Part shown: piece after piece, positions 26,635 to 35,288 of the stretch
How positions within the stretch are numbered: the stretch's first letter is position 1
Layout: every line of letters begins with the position of its first letter
Source: Ignavibacteriota bacterium
GTDB lineage: Bacteria; Bacteroidota; Ignavibacteria; Ignavibacteriales; Melioribacteraceae
Assembly (NCBI GenBank): GCA_002698995.1
Contig: PAAX01000026.1
Location: 434,001-498,000, forward strand
Direction: 5' to 3'
Length of the DNA stretch: 64,000 nucleotides
Program-made: the position numbers and the translations under genes
The notes under the pieces: generated by a model
Databases searched by the model: none
The model's input: the letters and a program-made list of their open reading frames with translations, nothing else
Told to the model about the DNA's origin: nothing

Positions 26635-28556
26635 TAAACAGAAACCTCGTGTTCAATTCCTTTATCGCGATTAATAAATGATTTAACTTTTGATGCTATA
26701 GAATCGGGATCAAGACCAACAATTTTATGCAATTCTTCTTGAGTACCATGGTCTACAAAATTATCAGGTAAACCTATTCGTAAAATATCATTTTTCAAAT
26801 TATTATCTATAAAATATTCTGCAACACCAGAACCAAATCCACCGACAATAGAATTTTCTTCAAGAGTTATAACTTTAGAAAATCTTTTTGCAACATCATT
26901 TAATTTTTCTTCATCAAGCGGTTTTGCGAATCTCATATTTACAACTTCTGCATGGATTCCATCTTCTTCCAACTTTTCAGCAGCTATAACAGCATATTCT
27001 ACCATTGAGCCTAGAGCCAAAATAGCTATATCATTTCCTTCTTTAATTGTTTCACTTTTTCCAATTTCTATATTTGTAAAACCTTCTTTAAGCTCAACAC
27101 CAAGTGCAGAACCTCTTGGATATCTTAAAGCAACCGGACCTTTTTTGTAATTTACAGAAGTGTATAGCATATCTCTTAATTCTGCTTCATCTTTTGGTGC
27201 CATAATAACTATTTCAGGAATAAATCTTAGATAAGAAAGATCAAATGCACCATGATGCGTTGGTCCGTCGGCACCAACCAAACCTGCTCTATCCAGCACA
27301 AATACTACATGAAGATGCTGCAAAGCAACATCATGCATAATTTGGTCAAATCCTCTTTGCAAAAATGTAGAATAAATAGCAACAACAGGTATTACCCCTT
27401 GAGTTGCCATACCGGCTGCAAAAGTAACAGCATGTTCTTCAGCAATTCCAACATCAATATATCTATCCGGCGCATTCTGCTGAACAATATCTAAACCAGT
27501 TCCATCCGGCATAGCAGCTGTAATTCCAACAACTTTTTCATTATCCTTCATTATTTCAACTAAAGCTTCACCGAATATTTTTGTATAAGATGGTGCTCCA
27601 CCAGGCTTTTTATGGGCTTTACCCGTAATTTTATCAAATGGAGTGGATGCGTGCAATTTTTGAACATGGCCCTCTGCAGGTTTATAGCCTTTTCCTTTTT
27701 CGGTAATTGCATGAACTAATATAGGTCCGCTTAATGCTTTTACCTGCTCAAATAATTTAGTGAGCTGACCAACATTATGACCGTTTACAGGTCCAAAATA
27801 TCTGAAGCCTAAAGCTTCAAAAAGCATTCCCGGAGTAATAACAGCTTTAATACCGCTTTCTAATCTAGCTGCAACTTTTCTTAATCTATCACCAAAATTA
27901 TCAAGCTTCCCGGTTAAATCCCAAATAGCTCCTTTAAATCTATTGTATTCGGGATGCGAAATCATTTCAGTAAAATAATTTGAAATTTGCCAAACATTAG
28001 GAGCAATAGACATTTGATTATCATTTAGAACAACAATTAAATCTTTTTTAAGAATACCGGAATTGTTCATTGCCTCATAAGCCATTCCGCCTGTCATAGC
28101 GCCATCGCCAATAACAGCAATAACTTTTTTCTTTTGTCCCATAAAGTCTGCAGCCGCAGCCATACCAAGAGCTGCAGAAATTGAAGTAGAAGCATGACCG
28201 GCACCAAACGTATCAAATTCACTTTCAGATCTTTTTAAGAATCCGGAAATTCCGTTTAATCTTCTTATCGTTCCTAATTTATCTCTTCTTCCGGTAATAA
28301 TTTTATGCGGATAAGCTTGATGACCGGTATCCCAGACAATTAAATCATCCGGGGTGTTAAAAACTTTATGAAGTGCTACGGTTAATTCAACTGTACCTAA
28401 TCCACCGCCAAAGTGACCTCCAATTTGAGAAATCACATCCACCATATATTCTCTAATTTCAAAACAAAGAGTTTTAAGCTCCGTTACATCAAAATTTCTA
28501 ATATCTTTTGGACTATCAACATTAAACAATACTTTGTATTTAGATTTGTCAACCAT
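26634..28556 (-). CDS. dxs: 1-deoxy-D-xylulose-5-phosphate synthase
   Basis: This 640-residue thiamine-diphosphate enzyme makes DXP from pyruvate and glyceraldehyde-3-phosphate, the first step of the MEP isoprenoid pathway. Its TPP-binding motif is GDGAMTGGMAYEAMNN (near 150), the catalytic Glu is in IAEEHAVTFAAG, and HGAFDLSYLR marks the transketolase pyrimidine domain. Length is normal (about 620-640). The cluster xseA-xseB-dxs is common in bacteria, and the spacing is 12 bases after xseB. Confidence 0.97.
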   Translation of the reverse strand: MVDKSKYKVLFNVDSPKDIRNFDVTELKTLCFEIREYMVDVISQIGGHFGGGLGTVELTVALHKVFNTPDDLIVWDTGHQAYPHKIITGRRDKLGTIRRLNGISGFLKRSESEFDTFGAGHASTSISAALGMAAAADFMGQKKKVIAVIGDGAMTGGMAYEAMNNSGILKKDLIVVLNDNQMSIAPNVWQISNYFTEMISHPEYNRFKGAIWDLTGKLDNFGDRLRKVAARLESGIKAVITPGMLFEALGFRYFGPVNGHNVGQLTKLFEQVKALSGPILVHAITEKGKGYKPAEGHVQKLHASTPFDKITGKAHKKPGGAPSYTKIFGEALVEIMKDNEKVVGITAAMPDGTGLDIVQQNAPDRYIDVGIAEEHAVTFAAGMATQGVIPVVAIYSTFLQRGFDQIMHDVALQHLHVVFVLDRAGLVGADGPTHHGAFDLSYLRFIPEIVIMAPKDEAELRDMLYTSVNYKKGPVALRYPRGSALGVELKEGFTNIEIGKSETIKEGNDIAILALGSMVEYAVIAAEKLEEDGIHAEVVNMRFAKPLDEEKLNDVAKRFSKVITLEENSIVGGFGSGVAEYFIDNNLKNDILRIGLPDNFVDHGTQEELHKIVGLDPDSIASKVKSFINRDKGIEHEVSV

Positions 28557-28568
28557 TTACCAACCCTA

Positions 28569-28781
28569 TTATTCTTCTACTTCATTAATTAAATCTGCAT
28601 TTAGCTCAGTAATTTTCAGTTCAGCATCCTTTAGCTTACTATAACAAATTTTTGAGATATTAATTCCCTCTTCATATAATTTTATTGATTCATCGAGACC
28701 AATATCTTCTTCTAATTTTTCTGAAATTTCTTCTAATCTTTGAAGAAGTTCTTCAAAAGATTTCTCATTTTTTTTTGCCAT
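28569..28781 (-). CDS. xseB: Exodeoxyribonuclease VII small subunit
   Basis: A 70-residue XseB with the family core SFEELLQRLEEISEKLE and LDESIKLYEEGI. It forms a stable complex with XseA that trims single-stranded DNA in repair. Its ATG follows directly after the XseA stop codon, so the two are coupled; dxs follows 12 bases later. Confidence 0.94.
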   Translation of the reverse strand: MAKKNEKSFEELLQRLEEISEKLEEDIGLDESIKLYEEGINISKICYSKLKDAELKITELNADLINEVEE

Positions 28782-29954
28782 CTAATTTAACTCAATTTCG
28801 TTATCAAAAAACTTGATTTTTATTTTTTTGTTAGAGTCAATTTTTGAAGCTCTATCAATATAATGATTTTCTTGTGAAACTACGGTGTAACCTTTTTTTA
28901 GAATTTTAGTAAAGTTATTTGCATCTAATATTTTTTCGAACAACTCTAATTTATTCTTATTATCAGAAAAAATCCTCTTGATATTATTCTGTAATTTATA
29001 TGTGGTTGAATCTAAAAATTGATATTTATTTTTGATATTATCTTTTACAATTCTAAATCCGTAAGTATTAATTAGGTTATCTATTTCGAGCTTTTTATCA
29101 ACAATAATTTCCTTCATTCTTTTACTGTGAGAATATGAAAACTCCTTTAAATAATCAAAAATTTCTAATTGATCAGGAGTAGCTAATTCCATAGCTGCAG
29201 TTGGAGTAGGTGCCCGTAAATCGGCAACAAAATCTGCAATAGTAAAATCAACTTCATGACCAACTCCGCTTATAATCGGAATCTTTGAAGCAAATATAGA
29301 TCTGGCTGTTATTTCTTCATTAAATGCCCAAAGATCTTCTAAAGAACCACCTCCCCTGCCAATAATGATAAGATCAATATCTTTCTGTTTATTCAATAAT
29401 CCAATTTTGTTTGCTATATCTTCAGCGCTTCCCTGTCCTTGAACTTTAGCTCCGGCAACAATTAACTCAACTAAAGGAAATCTTCTGTCAGCAACACTTA
29501 TCATATCTTTTAAAGCAGCGCCATCTATGGCAGTTACTATTCCAATTTTTTTAGGGAATGCTGGAATTGGGACTTTATATTGCTCATCAAAAAGTCCTTC
29601 GTCAGAAAGCTTTCTTTTCAGTTTTTCGAATGCCTGCTGAAGTTCTCCTTCACCGGCAGCTTTCATCGATCTTACATCAATCTGATAATTTCCTCTTGGA
29701 GGATAAACAGTAATTCTTCCGGTTATAATCACCTTCATTCCGTCTTGCGGAGTGAAAAAAACATAGTTGTTTATTCCTTTCCACATTGTACAGCTTATTT
29801 GAGCATTACTGTCTTTTAAAGTAAAATACCAATGTCCAGAATAATGTGCTTTGAAATTGGATAATTCACCAACTACTTTTATCTCTTCAAATTCTGTTTC
29901 TAAAATCTCTTTTATTTCCGAAGTTAATTCGGATACGGTTTTAATGAATTCCAT
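28782..29954 (-). CDS. xseA: Exodeoxyribonuclease VII large subunit
   Basis: The 390-residue large subunit starts with an OB-fold DNA-binding part (about 20-100, GELSNFKAHYSGHWYF). The catalytic core contains GIVTAIDGAALKDM, GRGGGSLEDLWAFNEE and GVGHEVDFTIADFVADLRAPTP. A coiled-coil C-terminal region follows. It is somewhat shorter than E. coli XseA (456). It stands directly between the DNA methyltransferase gene and xseB without gaps. Confidence 0.95.
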   Translation of the reverse strand: MEFIKTVSELTSEIKEILETEFEEIKVVGELSNFKAHYSGHWYFTLKDSNAQISCTMWKGINNYVFFTPQDGMKVIITGRITVYPPRGNYQIDVRSMKAAGEGELQQAFEKLKRKLSDEGLFDEQYKVPIPAFPKKIGIVTAIDGAALKDMISVADRRFPLVELIVAGAKVQGQGSAEDIANKIGLLNKQKDIDLIIIGRGGGSLEDLWAFNEEITARSIFASKIPIISGVGHEVDFTIADFVADLRAPTPTAAMELATPDQLEIFDYLKEFSYSHSKRMKEIIVDKKLEIDNLINTYGFRIVKDNIKNKYQFLDSTTYKLQNNIKRIFSDNKNKLELFEKILDANNFTKILKKGYTVVSQENHYIDRASKIDSNKKIKIKFFDNEIELN

Positions 29955-30815
29955 TTATCTATCTTTTCTAAAAATTAAACAATATTGATGATGTCTGTTC
30001 CCAACCCAAGCATTATTTACACCAAGAGCAATAAGTGGTTTGTCATCATGAAGCCAAATTTTTTCATCCTTTAGAATCCAGCTTTTATTTCCTCTTTTTA
30101 TTAAACTTGCTGCAGTATCAAACGCTAAAGGAAAAAGTCTCCCATCTGCATAAATGTTATTAGTAATGATTGTTAAATAGCCGCCGGGTTTCATTACATC
30201 ATAAATATTGTCGAAAATTAATGATTGCTGATCTAAAAACTCGTTGTAATCTTTCACATTTCCTAAATCATTTTTTGATTTAGAATAAATTGTATCAAGT
30301 CCGTTCTCTTTTCTATTTTTCTGTCTGATCGAGTTTCTCTCGAGTTGATTCCAATAAGGAGGAGAAGTAATGCAGTAATCAAAGTCTTGTTGAATATTTT
30401 TTTTAATTAACAGTTTATTTAACTCAAATGAAGAACCTAAAAGAGGAATAATTTTATTATCCGTTTCCAACTTATTAATTCTATCTGAAGAAATTTTATG
30501 ATATTTTTTTTGAAGCTCAATTCCAACACAATTTCTTTGTGATTCTGCGGAAGCAATTAAAGTACTTCCTGTCCCCATGAAAGGATCAATTACCCATTCA
30601 TTTTTCTTTGTAAAAAATTCTATAAATTCTTTTACAAGACTTTCAGGGTACTTTGCCGGATGAAGTATTTCAGTCTCTTTTCTTCTGGGAGGTTTATGAA
30701 TGAACCAGCTTTTAGTAAATTTTATCCACTCTTTTCCGGTTAATTCATTCAACTTATTTTTGATATTAAATCTACCCCGTTCACCAAAATCAATATAGTT
30801 TGAATCGTTCTTCAC
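29955..30815 (-). CDS. Site-specific DNA methyltransferase, N4-cytosine/N6-adenine type
   Basis: A 286-residue methyltransferase. The S-adenosylmethionine motif is DPFMGTGS (77-84), preceded by HPAKYPESL (52-60), and the catalytic motif is TSPPYW (150-155). SPPY/TSPPY forms are typical of N4-cytosine enzymes, though N6-adenine enzymes with similar motifs exist. No restriction nuclease or specificity subunit lies nearby, so it looks like an orphan methyltransferase. Its stop codon abuts the xseA start, so it is probably transcribed with xseA-xseB-dxs. The recognition sequence cannot be predicted. Confidence 0.87.
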   Translation of the reverse strand: MKNDSNYIDFGERGRFNIKNKLNELTGKEWIKFTKSWFIHKPPRRKETEILHPAKYPESLVKEFIEFFTKKNEWVIDPFMGTGSTLIASAESQRNCVGIELQKKYHKISSDRINKLETDNKIIPLLGSSFELNKLLIKKNIQQDFDYCITSPPYWNQLERNSIRQKNRKENGLDTIYSKSKNDLGNVKDYNEFLDQQSLIFDNIYDVMKPGGYLTIITNNIYADGRLFPLAFDTAASLIKRGNKSWILKDEKIWLHDDKPLIALGVNNAWVGNRHHQYCLIFRKDR

Positions 30816-30904
30816 TTGTGATCTTTTTAGGGTGAAAAATAATAACTATATGTGACTTCTGAAAAATTCTTTTAAAATTTTATGAATAAACTAAACACTT
30901 ATTC

Positions 30905-33439
30905 TTAAAACTTCACATTAAATCCTAATGTTGGAAGAATTGGGAACATTGTATTTCTTTCTCTTTCGAGTCTTAAATCTCTTGAAACGCCGTAATCATA
31001 GCCAATAACATTTGCACGATTATATACATTAATTACATCTAGATAAAAAACCCAATCAAATCCCCAATAATCAGCAGCAGCAGAAAATCTTATATCCAAT
31101 CTATGATATTCAGGTTTTCTGGATTGGAAACGATTATTAGTCCCTCCAAAATCTACATCATAAATTACTTCGGAAGTTTCTCCTTCGGCTCTTGTTCTGG
31201 TAGCAACTACAGGTGACTCGGGAATAAAATCCGCATTATTATCTTCTAGAATTATTCGGGGTTTTATACCAACAGCTTCAGTAATTGGAAATCCGGATCC
31301 ATATTGAAATCTGACACCAACTTCCAGCCAAGAATTTATTTTATAATTCATCACAAAATTAAATGTATGTCGCTGATCAAATCTGAACGGAAGTTTTAAA
31401 TCTTTCTCATATCTATCAGCCCAAGATAAAGCATAAGAAACCCAGCCGTTTATTTTATCATCTCTGGAAGTATTTCTCTTTTCGAGTAAAAATTCTAATC
31501 CGTATGCTTCACCAAAAGAACCATTAATTGGAATTTGAGTTGTAGAATCTCCTCTAACGGGAACTGGTCTAGTCCAAGCATCTACAAATCTAGGATCTTT
31601 ACCCGGGATTGGTTCTGTGGAATAATTGGTTCCGGTTAAAATATTCTGTACTATCAAGTTATCAAACTTTTTGTAATAAGCTTCAGTTCTCGCTAGCCAT
31701 TCATTATTTAGCCATCTTTCAAAGCTCAAAACGTAATGAGTTGATCTTTCAGCATCAAGATTTTCAGTGTACTGTGGTGAAAAATCAAGAAATAAATTTT
31801 GATCTCTTAGTTTTTCATAACCTGGTGATTGATAAAATATTCCCCAAGAAGCTCTTAAAGTAGTAATTTCATCAAGGGCATAAGAAAACGAAAGTCGTGG
31901 TGCAGCATAACCTTTATTGAGTATTTCATAATAATCATATCTTAATCCGGGTTTGAAGAATAATTTGTCACCAATTTTAAAATTATTATCGATGTAAGCT
32001 CTATACCTTTTATAAGTCTTGGAATCAAAAAGATCATTAATACTTGCTCTAATATTTGGATTAGCTTCAAAAAAGGACTGCAGATTTTCATCAAGCTGAA
32101 AATCAAAATCAAAAATTGTAGTCAATTCATCAACGCCAATACCGGCTTCAAAAATATTTTCTTCACCCCAGAAGGCTGTAAATTTATTATCCAATGAATA
32201 TTTACTAAAAGTATAATTTGAGTTAAATCCAAATCCCAATAAATAAGAAGATAGCGTATCAGTATCGGCATCTTCAAAATCATTTCTGCTTAGAGAAGGA
32301 TCAAGAAATCTGGAACTGAAATCAGTATCACCACCGTTTCTATACCAAGAAAAAATAACTTTATTTAGAATATTATTATTTGGAGTAAAATGCCAAGCAA
32401 AACTTGCGACATCATTTTTAGTAATATCAAACACTCCAACACTATCGGGGGTTTCACGATCTTTTGGACTTACAAGCTGCACACCGTCTCTTGAATAAAT
32501 TCCATTTAGAAAAAATTTATGTCCGTCAAAAGGACCGAAAGCGAGTTTAGCTTGAACATCATAAAAGTTTGGGAATGAAACATTATCTTCAACAAGTCCA
32601 GAGTTCTTAACAAACGGTTCAATTATTAGATCATAATAAGTTCTTCTTGAATTTACAAGCCAGCTCCCAGGAATATTAAAAGGATTTTTACCTTCAAGTA
32701 CTAAATTTGCACTAACAATACTTGCGTTTAAATTTCCCGCCAGACTTTCCTTTAATGTACCTTGTCTATTTGTAACATCTAAAACTGCTGAAAGTCTATC
32801 ACCATATTTTGCCGGAAATCCACCGGTAATTAAGTTAACATCTGAAACAGCTTCAGGATTGAACATACTAATTACACCGTAAAGTCTGTATGGATTAAAA
32901 ATTTCCACATCATCCATTACAATTAAATTTTGATCCGGTCCGCTTCCTCTAACAACCAATTGTGAAGAAAAATCATTTGGGGCTAAAACTCCGGGTAAAG
33001 ACTGCAAAGTTCTTAATACATCGGTCACAGCTCCGGGTAAAGTTCTAGCAGCTCTGGGTTGAATATTAATAACACTTACTCTTGTATCCGATTGTTCTTG
33101 AATTTTTTGATCTATTACTTCAATCTCGTCAACTTCAATTGCTTCCATTTCTAATTTAACATTTAGTTCAATGGTTTTATTAGCTTCAATATTCAACTCA
33201 AATGTTTTTGTTGAAAACCCAATTGCGCTAAATCTTACAATACAATTGCCGATTGGAATATTAGATATTTTATAATTACCGTTTTTATCAGTTATACCGC
33301 CAATTTGGGTATCCAAAACAATAATATTAACACCAGGAATTGGATTAGAATTTTCCTTAACAAATCCTTGTATACTGCCGGTTTGTGCTGTTAAATCTAT
33401 AGCAGAAATTATTAGTAAAATCAGAATCAGAGTTTTCAT
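30905..33439 (-). CDS. TonB-dependent receptor with carboxypeptidase-like domain
   Basis: The 844-residue outer-membrane protein has a signal peptide (MKTLILILL..LTAQ), then a carboxypeptidase regulatory-like domain (about 23-105). The plug domain (about 125-240) contains LPGVLAPNDFSSQLVVRGSG. A large beta-barrel ends in FPILPTLGFNVKF, with a terminal Phe as expected. It imports a substrate with TonB energy; the ligand is unknown and no SusD-like partner is next to it. It appears monocistronic. Confidence 0.93.
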   Translation of the reverse strand: MKTLILILLIISAIDLTAQTGSIQGFVKENSNPIPGVNIIVLDTQIGGITDKNGNYKISNIPIGNCIVRFSAIGFSTKTFELNIEANKTIELNVKLEMEAIEVDEIEVIDQKIQEQSDTRVSVINIQPRAARTLPGAVTDVLRTLQSLPGVLAPNDFSSQLVVRGSGPDQNLIVMDDVEIFNPYRLYGVISMFNPEAVSDVNLITGGFPAKYGDRLSAVLDVTNRQGTLKESLAGNLNASIVSANLVLEGKNPFNIPGSWLVNSRRTYYDLIIEPFVKNSGLVEDNVSFPNFYDVQAKLAFGPFDGHKFFLNGIYSRDGVQLVSPKDRETPDSVGVFDITKNDVASFAWHFTPNNNILNKVIFSWYRNGGDTDFSSRFLDPSLSRNDFEDADTDTLSSYLLGFGFNSNYTFSKYSLDNKFTAFWGEENIFEAGIGVDELTTIFDFDFQLDENLQSFFEANPNIRASINDLFDSKTYKRYRAYIDNNFKIGDKLFFKPGLRYDYYEILNKGYAAPRLSFSYALDEITTLRASWGIFYQSPGYEKLRDQNLFLDFSPQYTENLDAERSTHYVLSFERWLNNEWLARTEAYYKKFDNLIVQNILTGTNYSTEPIPGKDPRFVDAWTRPVPVRGDSTTQIPINGSFGEAYGLEFLLEKRNTSRDDKINGWVSYALSWADRYEKDLKLPFRFDQRHTFNFVMNYKINSWLEVGVRFQYGSGFPITEAVGIKPRIILEDNNADFIPESPVVATRTRAEGETSEVIYDVDFGGTNNRFQSRKPEYHRLDIRFSAAADYWGFDWVFYLDVINVYNRANVIGYDYGVSRDLRLERERNTMFPILPTLGFNVKF

Positions 33440-33560
33440 AAATCCTTATTAATATTTTTTTAGATAACACATAGATAAGAAATATCATTCCCAAAAAAGG
33501 TGTATAAATTTGGTTTTGAATAAAATAATGGAAATAAATTTTTTACTAAATCAATAATGC

Positions 33561-34376
33561 TTAAAAATTGATTGAGAAAAAATTAGAATAAAGTCCAATG
33601 GAAACAGAATGATAATTAAGCAAATTATTTGAAGGAAGAACTGTATAACTATATTTAGTATAAAAAGTAAATACATTATAGATTCTGAAAAGTCCCAGAC
33701 TAAGTTCAGGAGAAAAGCCATTTCCACCTTTAAAATCTGTAAGAGCTGAAACTCCCGGCGAAATATATTCGATTAAATCAGTTTGAAAAATATGTTTGTA
33801 CCCAAGTTTAAGTGTGTTATTTGTATTAGAATTAAAAATATAGGTGTACTCAATTCCTAAATAACCCGAAGGATAATTATATCCCGACGAATAAAAAGAC
33901 ATGATTGGAATTTCTTTTGACAGTGCGAAATAAGATTCTTTATTATTAAAAATAATTGTAGGAGATGGAAGACCAAATATTACTCCTCCAAAACAGCAAA
34001 CCGTAAAAAAGGATTGTGAACCTCCAACCAGCAATTCATCAGCTTCCGGCAGACTAATTTGATATTTTTCACTTTTAAATTGATTTCCAGATTTATCATT
34101 TCCTATTATTTGAAAAGGGACATAAAGGGAATCAAATTTAAGATTTGTTAATGGAATTTCTGTTTTATGCATGTCGGATAATTTATTCGAAATTTCGATT
34201 TCATATTTTTCGTTAAGAATAACTTTTGATGTTGTACTATCACTTGTAAAAAAAGAAAGAATAATTTTATGAGGTTTTTCCGGAGTTACATATGAATCTA
34301 TTAAATAAACTTCTATTTCAGATTGACAAAATAAAGATATAGTATAAACCAAAACTGCTAATAGGAATTTTTTCAT
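33561..34376 (-). CDS. Secreted or outer-membrane hypothetical protein
   Basis: A 271-residue protein from ATG 34376, with the signal peptide MKKFLLAVLVYTISLFCQ; an in-frame GTG two codons earlier is less likely. Residues about 20-110 look like a beta-sandwich, and the rest alternates like outer-membrane strands (LGIEYTYIF, LKLGYKHIF), ending NFFSINF with a terminal Phe. No family is recognised. It lies 121 bases upstream of the TonB receptor gene on the same strand, but there is no sign of a shared operon beyond this. Confidence 0.58.
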   Translation of the reverse strand: MKKFLLAVLVYTISLFCQSEIEVYLIDSYVTPEKPHKIILSFFTSDSTTSKVILNEKYEIEISNKLSDMHKTEIPLTNLKFDSLYVPFQIIGNDKSGNQFKSEKYQISLPEADELLVGGSQSFFTVCCFGGVIFGLPSPTIIFNNKESYFALSKEIPIMSFYSSGYNYPSGYLGIEYTYIFNSNTNNTLKLGYKHIFQTDLIEYISPGVSALTDFKGGNGFSPELSLGLFRIYNVFTFYTKYSYTVLPSNNLLNYHSVSIGLYSNFFSINF

Positions 34377-34511
34377 AATCACTTTTATTTTTCTTTACAA
34401 TTTAATGAACTTTATTAACAAATATATTTTTGCTTTCTTGAGTAATCTTAAAAGATAAATTATATTGGATTCTCAAATCTTAAAATATTTTCCATTTTAT
34501 GCGAGGTAAAA

Positions 34512-35282
34512 TTGAAGATTCTTATTAGTAATGATGACGGAATTAATTCATTAGGAATTTATGCGTTAGCTAAATCATTAAAAGAAATTGGTGATGTAAC
34601 CGTAGTTGCACCAATAACAGAACAGAGTGCTGTGGGGCATGCAATTACAATGAAAGCTCCTTTAAGAGTAGTTGAACATTATATCAATGGTGAGTTTTTT
34701 GGATATGCAGTTGAAGGAACTCCCGCTGATTGTGTTAAAATGGGGATTAGAAATATTCTTAAAAGTCCGCCCGATATAGTTGTAAGCGGTATTAATCATG
34801 GTTCAAATACAGCAATAAATATAATTTATTCCGGAACAGTTTCGGCAGCTAGAGAAGCAGCAATTATGGATGTACCGGCAGTTGCTTTTTCATTAACAAG
34901 TCACATTTCAAGAGATTTTTCTTTTGCTGCAAAAATTGCACAAGATATAGTAAAAGAAGTTGTAAAGAATAATCTTCCTTTAGGTACATGTTTAAATGTT
35001 AATATTCCTGCTGTTCCCGAAAATGAAATTAACGGAGTTCTATTAACTAAACAGAGTAAATCTAAATGGGATGATATTTACGAAGAGCGGACTGATCCTT
35101 ATGGTAAATCTTATTACTGGTTAACAGGCAGTTTAGTAGAAGTTGATGATAATTTGGAAACAGATCAGTTTGCAATTAAAAATAATTATGTTGCCGTAAC
35201 TCCAATTCATTTTGATTTAACAGATTATAAGACTTATGAAGAAATGAAAAAATGGAACATTGAGAGGAAATTTGTTGAATAA
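34512..35282 (+). CDS. surE: 5'/3'-nucleotidase SurE
   Basis: A 256-residue metal-dependent phosphatase that hydrolyses nucleoside monophosphates. The acidic metal motif NDDG is at 7-10, GTPADCVKMG lies near 75, and SGINHGSNTA near 95. It starts at TTG (34512), where GAGG lies a few bases upstream. It is the first gene of a run with the VWA membrane protein (6-base gap), hemerythrin and comF. A TATTTTTG box at 34425-34432 may be its -7 element. Confidence 0.96.
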   Translation: MKILISNDDGINSLGIYALAKSLKEIGDVTVVAPITEQSAVGHAITMKAPLRVVEHYINGEFFGYAVEGTPADCVKMGIRNILKSPPDIVVSGINHGSNTAINIIYSGTVSAAREAAIMDVPAVAFSLTSHISRDFSFAAKIAQDIVKEVVKNNLPLGTCLNVNIPAVPENEINGVLLTKQSKSKWDDIYEERTDPYGKSYYWLTGSLVEVDDNLETDQFAIKNNYVAVTPIHFDLTDYKTYEEMKKWNIERKFVE

Positions 35283-35288
35283 CAAATT

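Noticed and set aside
29580-29819. Frames antisense to xseA, dxs and others
   Set aside because: They lie opposite well-conserved genes, lack SD and show no protein features; they are shadows of the coding strand.
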